Source of the DNA: Streptomyces sp. WZ.A104
GTDB lineage: Bacteria; Actinomycetota; Actinomycetes; Streptomycetales; Streptomycetaceae
Assembly: GCF_002382885.1 (NCBI RefSeq)
Contig: NZ_NWVL01000012.1
Coordinates: 62,001 to 126,000 of the forward strand
DNA length: 64,000 nucleotides
Direction: 5' to 3'
Shown: piece after piece, positions 13,994 to 22,750 of the stretch
Layout of the letters: each line of letters begins with the position of its first letter
Position numbering within the stretch: the stretch's first letter is position 1
Notes under the pieces: model-generated
Databases searched by the model: none
What the model was told of the DNA's origin: nothing
The model's input: only the letters and a program-made list of their open reading frames with translations
Made by a program: the position numbers and the translations under genes

Positions 13994-15160
13994 GTGGCCA
14001 GCGTGATCCAGAAGTGCAAGACAGATCCGGCGAACAGGAACCACCCGTGCGAGAAGGTTCGCTGCGGTCATCCGTGGACTGTTCGGTACAGGGAGCCCGG
14101 AGGGCGAACCGGAAGGCAGCGGGAGAAGAGTTTCCCCACCAAGAAGCAGGCTGAAGGCCACGGCCTGAAGATGGAGAACGACAAGCGAGAAGGGACCTAC
14201 CTCGACCCCAAGCGAGGTGCCGTTCCTCTCAAGGTCTACGCCGAGAAGTGGGTGGCGCGCCAGCACCTGGCAGTCGGAACGGAAGGCGTTTACGACCGAG
14301 CGTTCCGGCTGCACATCTTCCCCGCCCTCGGTCACCGCCTGCTCTCCACTCTCCGGCCGGAGGACATAGAGACGCTCGCTCGCGAGATGACGGCGGCAGG
14401 GCTCACCGCGAACTCCGTCGATGCCTACATGACCCCCCTTCGGTCCGTGTGCAAGGCGGCCGTGAATAACGGTGACATCGGCCGGAACCCGTTTACCGGT
14501 GCCAAGCTCCCGAAACTGCCGAGCAAGGCAGTGGACGATAAGCGACTCCCTAACGGGCAGCAGATCCAGGACATCGCGGACGAGTTTCGCCGAGAACTTG
14601 CGTTGTCGGTGTGGCTCATGGCCGGGCTCGGGCTGCGTACCGGTGAGGTGCTGGGTCTCAGGGTCGGCGACTTCGGCGAGGACCGCGTACGGGTCCGTCG
14701 GCAGATCACTCGGGGGAAGGGCGGCCGGGGACTGCTGGTGGGGCCTCTCAAGCACCGCCGTGAGGGCGACTGGCGGGATGTGCCGCTCCCGACGAACCTC
14801 CGTGAGGCTGTGGCCGAGCACGTTGCCACGTACGGCACCGGGCCGGATGGCGCACTGTTCCAGACCGGCACTGGGAAGTACGTTGCCACGTCGGATTTCG
14901 CTACGCACTTTCGCAAGGTGGTCAAGCTCCTGGGCCACTCGTGGTCGCCCCACGATCTCAGGCATTGGTTCGCCTCTACGGCACTCAGCAGCGGTCTGCC
15001 ACTCTTGGACGTGTCCAGGTGGCTGGGACACAGGAACATCAGCGAGACGGCTGATACGTACGGGCATCTGACACCGGACAGCACCGGACGGGCGATCCGG
15101 GTGATGGATGGAGCGATTACTCAGCACCGTGCTGGTTTGGTGCTGGATGTGGCCGCATGA
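13994..15160 (+). CDS. int: Tyrosine recombinase (site-specific integrase)
   Basis: The enzyme integrates and excises the element by strand exchange between attP and attB. The 388-residue product has an N-terminal arm-binding/AP2-like part (WTVRYREPGGRTGRQREKSF), a SAM-like core-binding domain (YAEKWVARQHLAVGTEGVYD), and a catalytic domain with Arg in LGLRTGEVLGL, a Lys in GPLKHRREGDW, His and Arg in SPHDLRHWFAS, His in WLGHRNI, and the nucleophile Tyr in TADTYGH. GTG 13994 is preceded by GGAGAG; the ATG 13979 lacks an SD. The gene abuts the host SRAP gene, and no tRNA is adjacent. Confidence 0.92.
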   Translation: MASVIQKCKTDPANRNHPCEKVRCGHPWTVRYREPGGRTGRQREKSFPTKKQAEGHGLKMENDKREGTYLDPKRGAVPLKVYAEKWVARQHLAVGTEGVYDRAFRLHIFPALGHRLLSTLRPEDIETLAREMTAAGLTANSVDAYMTPLRSVCKAAVNNGDIGRNPFTGAKLPKLPSKAVDDKRLPNGQQIQDIADEFRRELALSVWLMAGLGLRTGEVLGLRVGDFGEDRVRVRRQITRGKGGRGLLVGPLKHRREGDWRDVPLPTNLREAVAEHVATYGTGPDGALFQTGTGKYVATSDFATHFRKVVKLLGHSWSPHDLRHWFASTALSSGLPLLDVSRWLGHRNISETADTYGHLTPDSTGRAIRVMDGAITQHRAGLVLDVAA

Positions 15161-15195
15161 TCTAGCGTTCATGCAGCTCAGAGGGGTGGAGCGGA
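15161..15195. other. Probable right attachment site region
   Basis: Tyrosine-integrase elements usually have the attachment site directly beside int. Here 35 bases separate the int stop from the ATG of a chromosomal SRAP gene, so the crossover core should lie in this gap or in the first codons of that gene. No matching copy is visible at the left edge of the window, which is consistent with the left end being outside it. The core bases cannot be defined from this sequence alone. Confidence 0.5.
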
Positions 15196-16011
15196 ATGTG
15201 CGGACGGTATGCAGCGAGTCGGAAGCCCGAGGACCTGACCGGACTCTTCGGCGTCGAGAAGTGGGAACCCACCGAGGCCTTGGAGCCGGACTGGAACGTG
15301 GCGCCGACCAAAGAGGTCTACGCGGTTCTGGAGCGTCCTGTTAAGGACGCGGACGACCGGCGTCCGGTTCGCCAGCTGCGCACCCTGAAATGGGGGCTCG
15401 TCCCGTCCTGGTCGAAGACCCCCGAGGGCGCCGCCCGGATGATCAACGCCCGCGCGGAGACCGTCCACGAGAAGCCCTCCTTCCGGAACGCCTTCGCTCA
15501 GCGCCGCTGCATCCTGCCCGCCGACGGCTACTACGAGTGGGTCACCGGCGCGGAGGAACGGCAGCTGGAGGAGAAGAAGGGCAAGAAGCGGGCGCGCAAG
15601 CAGCCGTATTTCGTGACCCCCGCCGACGGCTCGGTCTTCGCGATGGCCGGACTGTACGAGTTCTGGCGCGACCCGACCCTGCCCGGCGACCACGAGCTGG
15701 CCTGGTGGGTCACCTGCTCGGTGATCACCACCGAGGCGGAGACCGCACCGCTGGCGGTCGCCCCCGCCGAAGGACCCGGCGCCCTCGCCGACATCCACCC
15801 CCGGATGCCGCTGATGCTCACCCCGGACCGCTGGGACGCCTGGCTGGACCCCTCGCACACGGGCCTCCACGAGCTGCGCGCGCTGCTGGAGCCGCCGCCC
15901 GGCGGGCTGATGCGGGCCTACCCGGTCGCCACCGCCGTCAGCAACGTCCGCAACAACGGACCGGAGCTGCTGGAGGAGCTGGCCGCGCCGGAGGAGTCGA
16001 CGCTGTTCTGA
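15196..16011 (+). CDS. SRAP-family (HMCES/YedK) protein
   Basis: SRAP proteins form a covalent crosslink to abasic sites in single-stranded DNA through Cys2, shielding them from error-prone repair. Visible hallmarks are MCGRYA with Cys2, WNVAPT, the INARAET block containing the conserved Asn, the PADGYYEW block with the catalytic Glu, and the HPRMPL block with the active-site His. A Lys-rich insert (EEKKGKKRARK) lies at residues ~125-137. Length 271 is slightly long for the family. The element's integrase ends 35 bases upstream, so the native promoter may have been replaced by element sequence. Confidence 0.9.
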   Translation: MCGRYAASRKPEDLTGLFGVEKWEPTEALEPDWNVAPTKEVYAVLERPVKDADDRRPVRQLRTLKWGLVPSWSKTPEGAARMINARAETVHEKPSFRNAFAQRRCILPADGYYEWVTGAEERQLEEKKGKKRARKQPYFVTPADGSVFAMAGLYEFWRDPTLPGDHELAWWVTCSVITTEAETAPLAVAPAEGPGALADIHPRMPLMLTPDRWDAWLDPSHTGLHELRALLEPPPGGLMRAYPVATAVSNVRNNGPELLEELAAPEESTLF

Positions 16012-16028
16012 ACGGGAGGGGAGGCAGG

Positions 16029-16688
16029 ATGGGACGCGTGAGCCGTGAGAAGAGCGTGCAGAGCATCCCCACCGACGCCGGAGAGGCCCGGATCACCTGG
16101 CTCCCCGCCACGACCGGCTCGCGGCCCCGCCTCGTGCTGGCCGTGAGCCACGGGGCGGGCGGCGGCATCGAGGCCCGCGATCTGAAGGCCCTGGCCGCCG
16201 CCCTGCCCGGACAGGGCGTCACCGTCGCCCTGGTGGAGCAGCCCTGGCGGGTGGCGGGCAAGAAGGTGGCGCCCGCCCCGAAGACCCTCGACACCGGCTG
16301 GCGCGGACTGTGGCCCGCCCTGGCCGAGCCCGGGCTGCCCGTCGTCGCCGGGGGCCGCAGCGCCGGGGCCCGGGTCGCCTGCCGCACCGCCACCGAGCTG
16401 GGCGCGGCGGCCGTCCTCGCGCTCAGCTTCCCGCTGCACCCCCCGGGCAGGCCCGAGAAGTCCCGCGCCGACGAACTCCTCGGCGCCGGGGTGCCCACCC
16501 TCGTGGTGCAGGGCGGCAACGACCCGTTCGGGCGGCCGGAGGAGTTCCCGCCCGGTCCGTACGAGCTGGCCGAAGTGCCGTACGGGGACCACGGCTTCGC
16601 CGTACCGAAGAAGGCCGGGCTGAGCGAGGAACAGACGATGGGCATCCTCACCGAAGCGGTCAGCGGGTGGCTCATGTCACTCGGGTGA
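16029..16688 (+). CDS. Alpha/beta hydrolase-fold protein (TEX30/KANL3-like)
   Basis: The 219-residue protein starts with a strand-rich region (ARITWLPATTGSRPRLVLAV) and an oxyanion-type SHGAGGG. The nucleophile elbow is GGRSAGARVA (Ser near residue 117), the acid is likely the Asp of GGNDPFG, and the His is in YGDHGFAVPK. This order matches the TEX30/KANL3 branch of the superfamily, whose substrates are unknown. GGGAGGGGAGG precedes ATG 16029. It follows SRAP by 17 bases and is probably co-transcribed. Confidence 0.82.
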   Translation: MGRVSREKSVQSIPTDAGEARITWLPATTGSRPRLVLAVSHGAGGGIEARDLKALAAALPGQGVTVALVEQPWRVAGKKVAPAPKTLDTGWRGLWPALAEPGLPVVAGGRSAGARVACRTATELGAAAVLALSFPLHPPGRPEKSRADELLGAGVPTLVVQGGNDPFGRPEEFPPGPYELAEVPYGDHGFAVPKKAGLSEEQTMGILTEAVSGWLMSLG

Positions 16689-16698
16689 CACGGGCCCC

Positions 16699-16725
16699 GG
16701 GAATGCTCCGCACGGGGGCGCTGTT
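16699..16725 (+). promoter_or_regulatory. SigR-dependent autoregulatory promoter
   Basis: GGGAAT (16699-16704), an 18-base spacer and GTT (16723-16725) match the SigR consensus GGGAAT-18-GTT exactly. In S. coelicolor the equivalent sigRp2 is induced by thiol oxidation and makes mRNA for a longer, unstable SigR form. The upstream in-frame ATG at 16776 is well placed for that form. Confidence 0.85.
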
Positions 16726-16961
16726 GTTCGGGACGTCGGTACAACAACGTCGTACGTGGAGAGGGAGTCCGTCGCATGGGTTCGACCATCTGCCCGAGCC
16801 GCTCGAACACCGCTGACCTGGAGTGGAGCGTGCTGCCCGCGGCGAGGACCACCCCTGAGCGACCCCTGAGCGGCGGTAATCGACAGGCCGTCTCCAAGCA
16901 GGGTCGACTATTCTCCGATGCGAGCGGGTCCGGTTTCGGCTCCGCCACATCGTTGGAGGAG

Positions 16962-17618
16962 GTGGGTCCGGTCACTGGGACCGACACAGGGACCGACGAC
17001 GGCCGCGCACCGGAGACGCCCGCCGAGCGCAACGCGCGCTTCGAGCGCGACGCCCTGGGCTTTCTCGACCAGATGTATTCGGCCGCGCTGCGCATGACGC
17101 GCAACCCCGCCGATGCGGAGGACCTGGTCCAGGAGACCTACGCCAAGGCGTACGGCTCCTTCCACCAGTTCCGCGAGGGCACCAACCTCAAGGCGTGGAT
17201 GTACCGCATCCTCACCAACACCTTCATCAACTCGTACCGCAAGAAGCAGCGCGAGCCCCAGCGCAGCGCCGCCGAGGAGATCGAGGACTGGCAGCTGGCC
17301 CGCGCCGAGTCGCACATGTCGACCGGTCTGCGCTCGGCCGAGTCCCAGGCCCTCGACCATCTCCCGGACTCCGACGTGAAGTCGGCGCTCCAGGCGATCC
17401 CCGAGGAGTTCCGCATCGCCGTGTATCTCGCCGATGTCGAGGGCTTTGCCTACAAGGAGATCGCGGACATCATGGGGACTCCCATCGGTACGGTGATGTC
17501 CCGGCTGCACCGCGGCCGCCGCCAGCTGCGCGGCATGCTGGAGGACTACGCCCGTGAGCGCGGGCTCGTCGCAGCCGGTGCCGGTGACTCGGACGATCGG
17601 AAGGGCTCGGCCTCATGA
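16962..17618 (+). CDS. sigR: Thiol-stress ECF sigma factor SigR
   Basis: SigR directs transcription of thioredoxin, mycothiol and proteolysis genes under disulfide stress. Region 2 is visible as [40 protein letters not shown] and [20 protein letters not shown]; region 4 as [19 protein letters not shown] and [14 protein letters not shown] 16962 with GGAGGAG gives the 218-residue stable form. An in-frame ATG at 16776 with GGGAG adds 62 residues and corresponds to the known unstable SigR' isoform. The stop overlaps rsrA by ATGA. Confidence 0.95.
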   Translation: MGPVTGTDTGTDDGRAPETPAERNARFERDALGFLDQMYSAALRMTRNPADAEDLVQETYAKAYGSFHQFREGTNLKAWMYRILTNTFINSYRKKQREPQRSAAEEIEDWQLARAESHMSTGLRSAESQALDHLPDSDVKSALQAIPEEFRIAVYLADVEGFAYKEIADIMGTPIGTVMSRLHRGRRQLRGMLEDYARERGLVAAGAGDSDDRKGSAS

Positions 17619-17935
17619 GCTGCGGAGAGCCGCACGAGACGGATTGCTCGGAGGTGCTCGATCATCTCTACGAGTTTCTCGACCGGGAGATGCCCGCGGG
17701 CGACTGCACCAAGTTCGAGGTGCACTTCGAGGAGTGCTCCCCGTGCCTGGAGAAGTACGGCCTCGAGCAGGCCGTGAAGAAGCTGGTGAAGCGCTGCTGC
17801 GGTCAGGACGACGTCCCGGCCGACCTGCGCTCCAAGGTGATGGGCCGGATCGATCTGATCCGGGCCGGCGAGTCCGTGCCCGACCAGGATGTGTCCGTGC
17901 ACAGCACGGACCGGTCGGCGACCGCCACCGAATAG
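17615..17935 (+). CDS. rsrA: Zinc-binding redox anti-sigma factor RsrA
   Basis: RsrA holds SigR inactive until oxidation forms a disulfide and expels zinc. The ZAS signature is complete: an upstream Cys near residue 11, then HFEECSPC (HxxxCxxC) at residues ~37-44. Further Cys residues lie in KRCCGQ. Length 106 agrees with the S. coelicolor protein. The ATGA overlap with sigR allows a fixed ratio of the two products. Confidence 0.95.
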   Translation: MSCGEPHETDCSEVLDHLYEFLDREMPAGDCTKFEVHFEECSPCLEKYGLEQAVKKLVKRCCGQDDVPADLRSKVMGRIDLIRAGESVPDQDVSVHSTDRSATATE

Positions 17936-18033
17936 TCACCCGAATGTGCTAATCGGATCCGTAGCGGCTCGGTGAGCCGGACAACTCGCTAGCGTGGCGC
18001 CTCCATCGAGCATGCTGGGGGGCGAGTGCGGGC

Positions 18034-19455
18034 GTGAGGGGCACACCGGCGGCGGCGCGCGTCTGCATCCTGGCCGCGGTCGTCTGCGCGGTCTGCTGCA
18101 CGCTCCCCGTGTACGCGGCTGACGCCCCGGTCCCGTGGGGCACGACGGCGCTGCTCGCCGCACTGGGTCTCGGTTCCGAGCTGGCCGCCCGTCGCCGTCA
18201 CGCGGGCGGCTCCCTGACCGCCGGCGCCGTATCGTCCGTTCCGTTGCTCCTGGCCGCGGCTTTTCTGCTGCCGCCCGCCGCCGCCGCGCTGGTGGCGGTC
18301 CCGGGAGCGCTGGCCGGGCGGGTGGAGCGGCCCCCGCACGCCGCCCGCCGGATCTGGCGGGCCGCCCAGCTCGCCCTCACCTGTGCCGCCGCCTCCTGGG
18401 TCCACACCGCCCTCGGCGGACCGGCGACCCTCGGCGGCCCCGGCCTGGCACCGGACTTCCCGCGCGCCCTGCTGCCCGTCTGCGCCGCGTCGGTCGCCTT
18501 CAGCCTGGTCCTGACCGCGCTCGACGGGGTCATCCTCGCGGCGGCGGAACGGCGGCCCGTGCACCGCACCTGGCGCGGTCTGCTTCCGCGCGCGCTCGGC
18601 CCCCACCTGGTGCACGCGCTCTCCGGGCTGCTGATGGCCGTCCTGTGGCGCAGTTCGTACGGGCCGGTCTCCGCGCTCCTCGTCCTGCTGCCGATGTCCG
18701 TCTCCTGCTGGGTCTTCGCCCAGTACCACCGCGAGCGGGCCGCCCACCGGGCCACCATCCGCGCGCTCGTCCACGCCGTCGACATCAAGGACACCTACAC
18801 CCGGGGCCACAGCGAGCGGGTCGGCCGGGCCTCCGTGCTGATCGCCCGCGAACTCGGCATGGACGACAGCCGGGTGGAGGCACTCCGCTTCGCCGGGATC
18901 CTGCACGACATCGGCAAGCTCGGCGTACCCACCCGGGTGCTCCGCAAGGACGGCCCCCTCACCTCCGAGGAGCGCCGGATCATGGAGCTGCACCCGGAGT
19001 ACGGGCACGAGATCGTCCGGGGCATCGCCTTCCTGGACGAGGCGCGCGACGCGATCCTGCACCACCACGAACGCCTCGACGGCAGCGGATACCCCTACGG
19101 CCTCAGGGGTTCGCGCATCCCCGAGTTCGCCCGGGTCGTCGCGGTCGCCGACGCGTTCGACGCGATGACCTCCAACCGCTCCTACCGGCGCGCCCGGCCC
19201 GTGCCCGCCGCGCTCGCCGAGCTGAAGCGGTGCGCGGGCAGCCAGTTCGACCCGCGCATGGTGCGGGCGCTGGGCCGTGCCCTGGAGCGGCACGGCTGGA
19301 GTGCCGCCGACACCGCCGTCACGGCGGACGAACCGGGGGGTGCGGAGGACGGGACCCGCCGGGAGGCGGCCCAGGTGCCCGGCGCGCGGTCGGCGGGGCA
19401 CGGCGCACCGGGCTCCGACCCACGCCCGTCCCCGTCCCCCGGAGGCCGTCGGTGA
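18034..19455 (+). CDS. Membrane-anchored HD-GYP domain phosphodiesterase
   Basis: The N-terminal ~230 residues hold six or so hydrophobic segments, forming a membrane sensor part. From residue ~247 an HD-GYP domain follows: HSERVG, HDIGKLGVP, HPEYGHEI, HHERLDGSGYPYGL and VAVADAFDAMTS. All metal ligands and the GYP triad are present, so it should hydrolyse cyclic di-nucleotides such as c-di-GMP. The C-terminal 50 residues are low-complexity (Pro, Gly, Arg). GTG 18034 is the likely start. The next HD gene overlaps by GTGA. Confidence 0.85.
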   Translation: MRGTPAAARVCILAAVVCAVCCTLPVYAADAPVPWGTTALLAALGLGSELAARRRHAGGSLTAGAVSSVPLLLAAAFLLPPAAAALVAVPGALAGRVERPPHAARRIWRAAQLALTCAAASWVHTALGGPATLGGPGLAPDFPRALLPVCAASVAFSLVLTALDGVILAAAERRPVHRTWRGLLPRALGPHLVHALSGLLMAVLWRSSYGPVSALLVLLPMSVSCWVFAQYHRERAAHRATIRALVHAVDIKDTYTRGHSERVGRASVLIARELGMDDSRVEALRFAGILHDIGKLGVPTRVLRKDGPLTSEERRIMELHPEYGHEIVRGIAFLDEARDAILHHHERLDGSGYPYGLRGSRIPEFARVVAVADAFDAMTSNRSYRRARPVPAALAELKRCAGSQFDPRMVRALGRALERHGWSAADTAVTADEPGGAEDGTRREAAQVPGARSAGHGAPGSDPRPSPSPGGRR

Positions 19456-20738
19456 GCGGCGGGTACGCGGGCGCCCCGCCGGCCCCCGTCGTCCTCGCGG
19501 TGCGCGGGACCGCCTTCGCCCTCGCCCTCGCCGCGTTCACGCACACCCTGGTGCAGGGGCTCGTCGGGCCGGGACACGCGTTGGCCTTCGGGCTGCTGGT
19601 GGTCCTCGGGGAGGCCGCCCGCCGGGGTGCGCACCCCGGGGAACGGGAGCCCGCGCCGCTCGGGGCCGCCGGGGCGCTCGCGTACGCCCTGCTCGGGGAC
19701 AGCGCCGGACGGCCGACCGGGCACGGGGCGCTCCAGGTGGTCGCCGTGGTGGTCGCCGCGCAGGCGCTCGCCGCCGTGCCCAGGGCGGCGAGCGGCCACC
19801 GCGTGGACGCGGACCGGGCCGCCCGCCGGACGCTGACCGTGGGCTTCGCCGCCGTCTGCTTCCAGCCGCTGTACAACTCCGGGCAGGCGGTCCGCTGGTT
19901 CGGCGACGGGCTGGCCTTCGCCCTGTTCCTGCTCCTTCTGCTGGCGCTGACCGCGCTGTGCGACGCCCTGCTGGCGGCCCTCCTGGCCCGCTCGGCGGAC
20001 CGGCCCGCGGGTCCCGGCGCCACGCCTCCGTACGCACCGCTCCTCGGTGACGAGCTGCGCGCGCTCGCCGGGATCGGGCCGGCGGTCGGGGCGACCGGCG
20101 TCGTGCTGGCGCTGGGCGTCGCGGTCGCCGGGCTCTGGGCGCTGCCCGTGCTGTGCGGGCCGCTGCTGCTCACGCAGGTCTCCTTCCGCCGGTACGCGGC
20201 CGCGCGCACGACCTCCCGCCAGACCGTCTCCTCGCTCGCCCGCGCCACCGAGATCGCCGGGTACACCCCGCCCGGTCACGCCCGCCGGGTCGCCGCGCTC
20301 GCCACCGCCGTAGGCCGGGAGCTGGGGCTGACCGGACCGCAGCTGACCGTCCTGGAGCACGCCGCCCTGATGCACGACATCGGCCAGCTCTCCCTTCTCG
20401 ACCCGGTCGCGGGCGGGGCCACCGTCCGGCTGCCCGCCGCCGAGCAGCGCCGCATCGCCCTTCTCGGCGGGGCGGTCGTCCGGCGCACCGGTGTGGACCC
20501 GGCGGTGGCCGCGGTGGTCGAGCAGCAGGCCGATCCGTACCGGGAACAACTGCCCGCCGCCAGGATCGTCAGGACGGTAAACGCATACGACGACCTGTGC
20601 GGGGAAAGCGTGAGCGGGCCGCTCGGCGCACTGGAGCGCCTCAGGCTCGGCACCGGGCACGACCACCAGCCGCAGGTGGTGGAGGCGCTGGGACGAGTCC
20701 TGGCGCGGGGCGGTCTGACCCCGGCCGGGGCTGGGTAA
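19452..20738 (+). CDS. Degenerate HD-domain membrane protein
   Basis: The 428-residue product repeats the layout of its neighbour: an N-terminal membrane part (several hydrophobic segments to ~residue 250) and an HD-like domain. Here HARRVAAL and LMHDIGQLSL remain, but the HHExxDGxGYP block is replaced by VEQQADPYREQ, removing metal ligands and the GYP motif. It is therefore probably a non-catalytic partner or sensor. GTG 19452 overlaps the upstream stop by GTGA. Confidence 0.75.
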   Translation: MSGGYAGAPPAPVVLAVRGTAFALALAAFTHTLVQGLVGPGHALAFGLLVVLGEAARRGAHPGEREPAPLGAAGALAYALLGDSAGRPTGHGALQVVAVVVAAQALAAVPRAASGHRVDADRAARRTLTVGFAAVCFQPLYNSGQAVRWFGDGLAFALFLLLLLALTALCDALLAALLARSADRPAGPGATPPYAPLLGDELRALAGIGPAVGATGVVLALGVAVAGLWALPVLCGPLLLTQVSFRRYAAARTTSRQTVSSLARATEIAGYTPPGHARRVAALATAVGRELGLTGPQLTVLEHAALMHDIGQLSLLDPVAGGATVRLPAAEQRRIALLGGAVVRRTGVDPAVAAVVEQQADPYREQLPAARIVRTVNAYDDLCGESVSGPLGALERLRLGTGHDHQPQVVEALGRVLARGGLTPAGAG

Positions 20739-20830
20739 CCCATGGGTAATGAGCGGGCGTCGGGCCGGGCATGGTTGGATGCGAAAGCAGAGCGGATAAC
20801 GAGGGTGTCCAGTCGGGACAGGCGGGAATC

Positions 20831-21826
20831 GTGAGGATCTTCGGGAAGGTACGGCATCGTCCGTCCGCCTCTTGGCGGCAGGCCACGGACCGCGCGTTCA
20901 CGCTGATCGGCGACGGCCGGTACGAGGACGCGGGGGCGCTGCTGACGCGCGCGGCGGATCTGGAGCCCTGGCTCTCGGAGTCCTGGTTCAATCTGGCGCT
21001 GCTGCACAAGTTCCGGCACGACTGGGAGCAGGCGCGCGCGGCGGGCTTGCGGGCGGTCGCGCTGCTGGACCGCGAGTCCGGCGCCCCGGACTGGTGGAAC
21101 GTCGGCATCGCGGCCACCGCGCTCCAGGACTGGCCACTGGCGCGCCGGGCCTGGCAGGCGTACGGCCTCAAGGTCCCCGGCAGCGGCCAGCACAGCGCGG
21201 CGACCACCGAGCCGACCGGCATGGAGCTGGGCAGCGCGGCGGTGCGGCTCTCGCCGGAGGGCGAGGCCGAGGTGGTCTGGGGCCGCCGCCTCGACCCGGC
21301 CCGGATCGAGGTGCTGTCCATTCCGCTGCCGTCCTCAGGGCGGCGCTGGGGCGAGGTCGTCCTGCACGACGGGGTGCCCAACGGCGAGCGGGTCACCGCG
21401 GCCGGGCCCGCCTATCCGGTGTTCGACGAGATCGAGCTGTGGGCGCCCTCGCCGGTGCCGACCTGGGTGGTGCTGCTGGAGGCGGCCACCGAGGACGACC
21501 GCGACGCCCTGGAGAAGCTGGCCTCGGACGCCGGGTTCGCCGCCGAGGACTGGTCCTCCTCCGTACGGCTGCTGTGCCGGGACTGTTCGGAGAGCCGGAT
21601 GGAGAGCGACGAGGGGGACGGGGAGCACCTGGACCCGCACGACCACAGCGAGCCCGGCCACCCGGGCCCGCTGGGCCACCGCATCGCGGGCGCCGGTGAC
21701 CTGTGGGTCCCGGAGCGCGAGTGCGGTCTCGCGGCCCCCGCCGGGCTGGTGCGCGGACTGCTGGACGGCTGGGTCGCCGACAGCCCCGACAGCCGTGAGT
21801 GGCGGGATCTCGAAGAAGTCTGCTGA
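20831..21826 (+). CDS. TPR-like protein
   Basis: Residues ~15-100 form two TPR-like helical hairpins (GDGRYEDAGALLTRAADLEP and WFNLALLHKFRHDWEQARA). The remaining two thirds is a conserved but unnamed alpha/beta region with CRDCSES and an acidic linker of Asp, Glu, His. GTG 20831 (VRIFGKVRHRPSASW) is chosen because the upstream in-frame region to 20771 lacks an SD. It may be a scaffold; no enzymatic motif is present. Confidence 0.7.
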   Translation: MRIFGKVRHRPSASWRQATDRAFTLIGDGRYEDAGALLTRAADLEPWLSESWFNLALLHKFRHDWEQARAAGLRAVALLDRESGAPDWWNVGIAATALQDWPLARRAWQAYGLKVPGSGQHSAATTEPTGMELGSAAVRLSPEGEAEVVWGRRLDPARIEVLSIPLPSSGRRWGEVVLHDGVPNGERVTAAGPAYPVFDEIELWAPSPVPTWVVLLEAATEDDRDALEKLASDAGFAAEDWSSSVRLLCRDCSESRMESDEGDGEHLDPHDHSEPGHPGPLGHRIAGAGDLWVPERECGLAAPAGLVRGLLDGWVADSPDSREWRDLEEVC

Positions 21827-21946
21827 CCGCTGCCCGTAGGCTGTACGCGCACCGATCGCGGTGCTGCTCCTCCCGTGGTTCCCGGTTTCCGGCGGGTTCG
21901 GCGGGGTTCACCGAGTTCAGGTTTTGCAGGAAGGCGTACGGCGGAC

Positions 21947-22585
21947 ATGTCGCAGCAGGAGACGGACGGGACGATCGGCGTGGACGACGAGGGGTTCATC
22001 GTCGACACCGAGGACTGTGAGGCGCGCGAGGCGGCGTACCGCGAGCGCGGCACCTCCCGTCCGATCACGGTCGTGGGCAACCCGGTGCTGCACAAGGAGT
22101 GCAAGGACGTCACGGAGTTCGGTGACGAGCTGGCGCAGCTGATCGACGACATGTTCGCCAGCCAGAAGACGGCCGAGGGCGTGGGCCTCGCGGCCAACCA
22201 GATCGGTGTGGACCTCAAGGTCTTCGTCTACGACTGCCCGGACGACGACGGGAAGCGGCACACCGGTGTCGTCTGCAACCCGGTCCTGGAGGAGCTCGCC
22301 CCCGAGCGGCGGGTGCTGGACGACTCCAACGAGGGCTGCCTCTCGGTCCCGACCGCGTACGCGTCCCTCGCCCGCCCCGACTATGCGGTGGTGCGCGGCC
22401 AGGACGCGAAGGGCAACCCGATCCGGGTCAGGGGCACCGGCTACTTCGCGCGCTGCCTCCAGCACGAGACGGACCACCTCTACGGCTACCTGTACATCGA
22501 CCGGCTCTCCAAGCGGGACCGCAAGGACGCGCTGCGGCAGATGGAAGAGGGCACGCCGCGCTACGAGACCGTCCCCAACGGCTGA
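21947..22585 (+). CDS. def: Peptide deformylase
   Basis: Removes the formyl group from N-terminal Met of new proteins. Motif 1 is [10 protein letters not shown] (near residue 79), motif 2 is EGCLSVP with the metal-binding Cys, and motif 3 is QHETDHLYG with two His ligands and the catalytic Glu. Length 212; an acidic N-terminal extension of ~45 residues precedes the catalytic core. ATG 21947 has only a weak SD (GCAGGAAGG). A hairpin terminator follows the gene. Confidence 0.93.
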   Translation: MSQQETDGTIGVDDEGFIVDTEDCEAREAAYRERGTSRPITVVGNPVLHKECKDVTEFGDELAQLIDDMFASQKTAEGVGLAANQIGVDLKVFVYDCPDDDGKRHTGVVCNPVLEELAPERRVLDDSNEGCLSVPTAYASLARPDYAVVRGQDAKGNPIRVRGTGYFARCLQHETDHLYGYLYIDRLSKRDRKDALRQMEEGTPRYETVPNG

Positions 22586-22596
22586 GGCCGCGCCGC

Positions 22597-22631
22597 AGGG
22601 GCCCGACGCCGTTCCCGGGCGCCGGGCCCCT
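22597..22631 (+). terminator. Rho-independent-like terminator after def
   Basis: AGGGGCCCG (22597-22605) pairs with CGGGCCCCT (22623-22631). The loop contains a further partial stem (ACGCC/GGCGC). Only a short T-rich stretch (TTGGCTTTCC) follows, as is usual in Streptomyces. Confidence 0.6.
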
Positions 22632-22750
22632 TGGCTTTCCGGATACCACCGGGCGGATAACTGCCGTTTGCTTAGTGGTAGTTGACGCGCGTCGACTCCT
22701 GGGCCAGGCTCACCTGGACACCGCCCGTGACGTTCAGAGGGAGACCCCCT

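Larger units (their letters stand above)
1..15160. mobile_element. Right part of an integrated phage- or plasmid-like element
   Basis: A run of short, same-strand genes ends in an excisionase-like gene and a tyrosine integrase that abut a chromosomal housekeeping gene. ArdA, an orphan cytosine methyltransferase, a phage-type dNMP kinase and DUF2786 are typical passengers of actinobacterial phages and conjugative elements. Shared non-coding motifs tie the region together: TTGYAAKAGTTGA occurs seven times and a double hairpin twice, all left of the integrase. The left boundary is outside the window. No replication, transfer or structural gene is visible, so the exact class is undecided. Confidence 0.85.
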
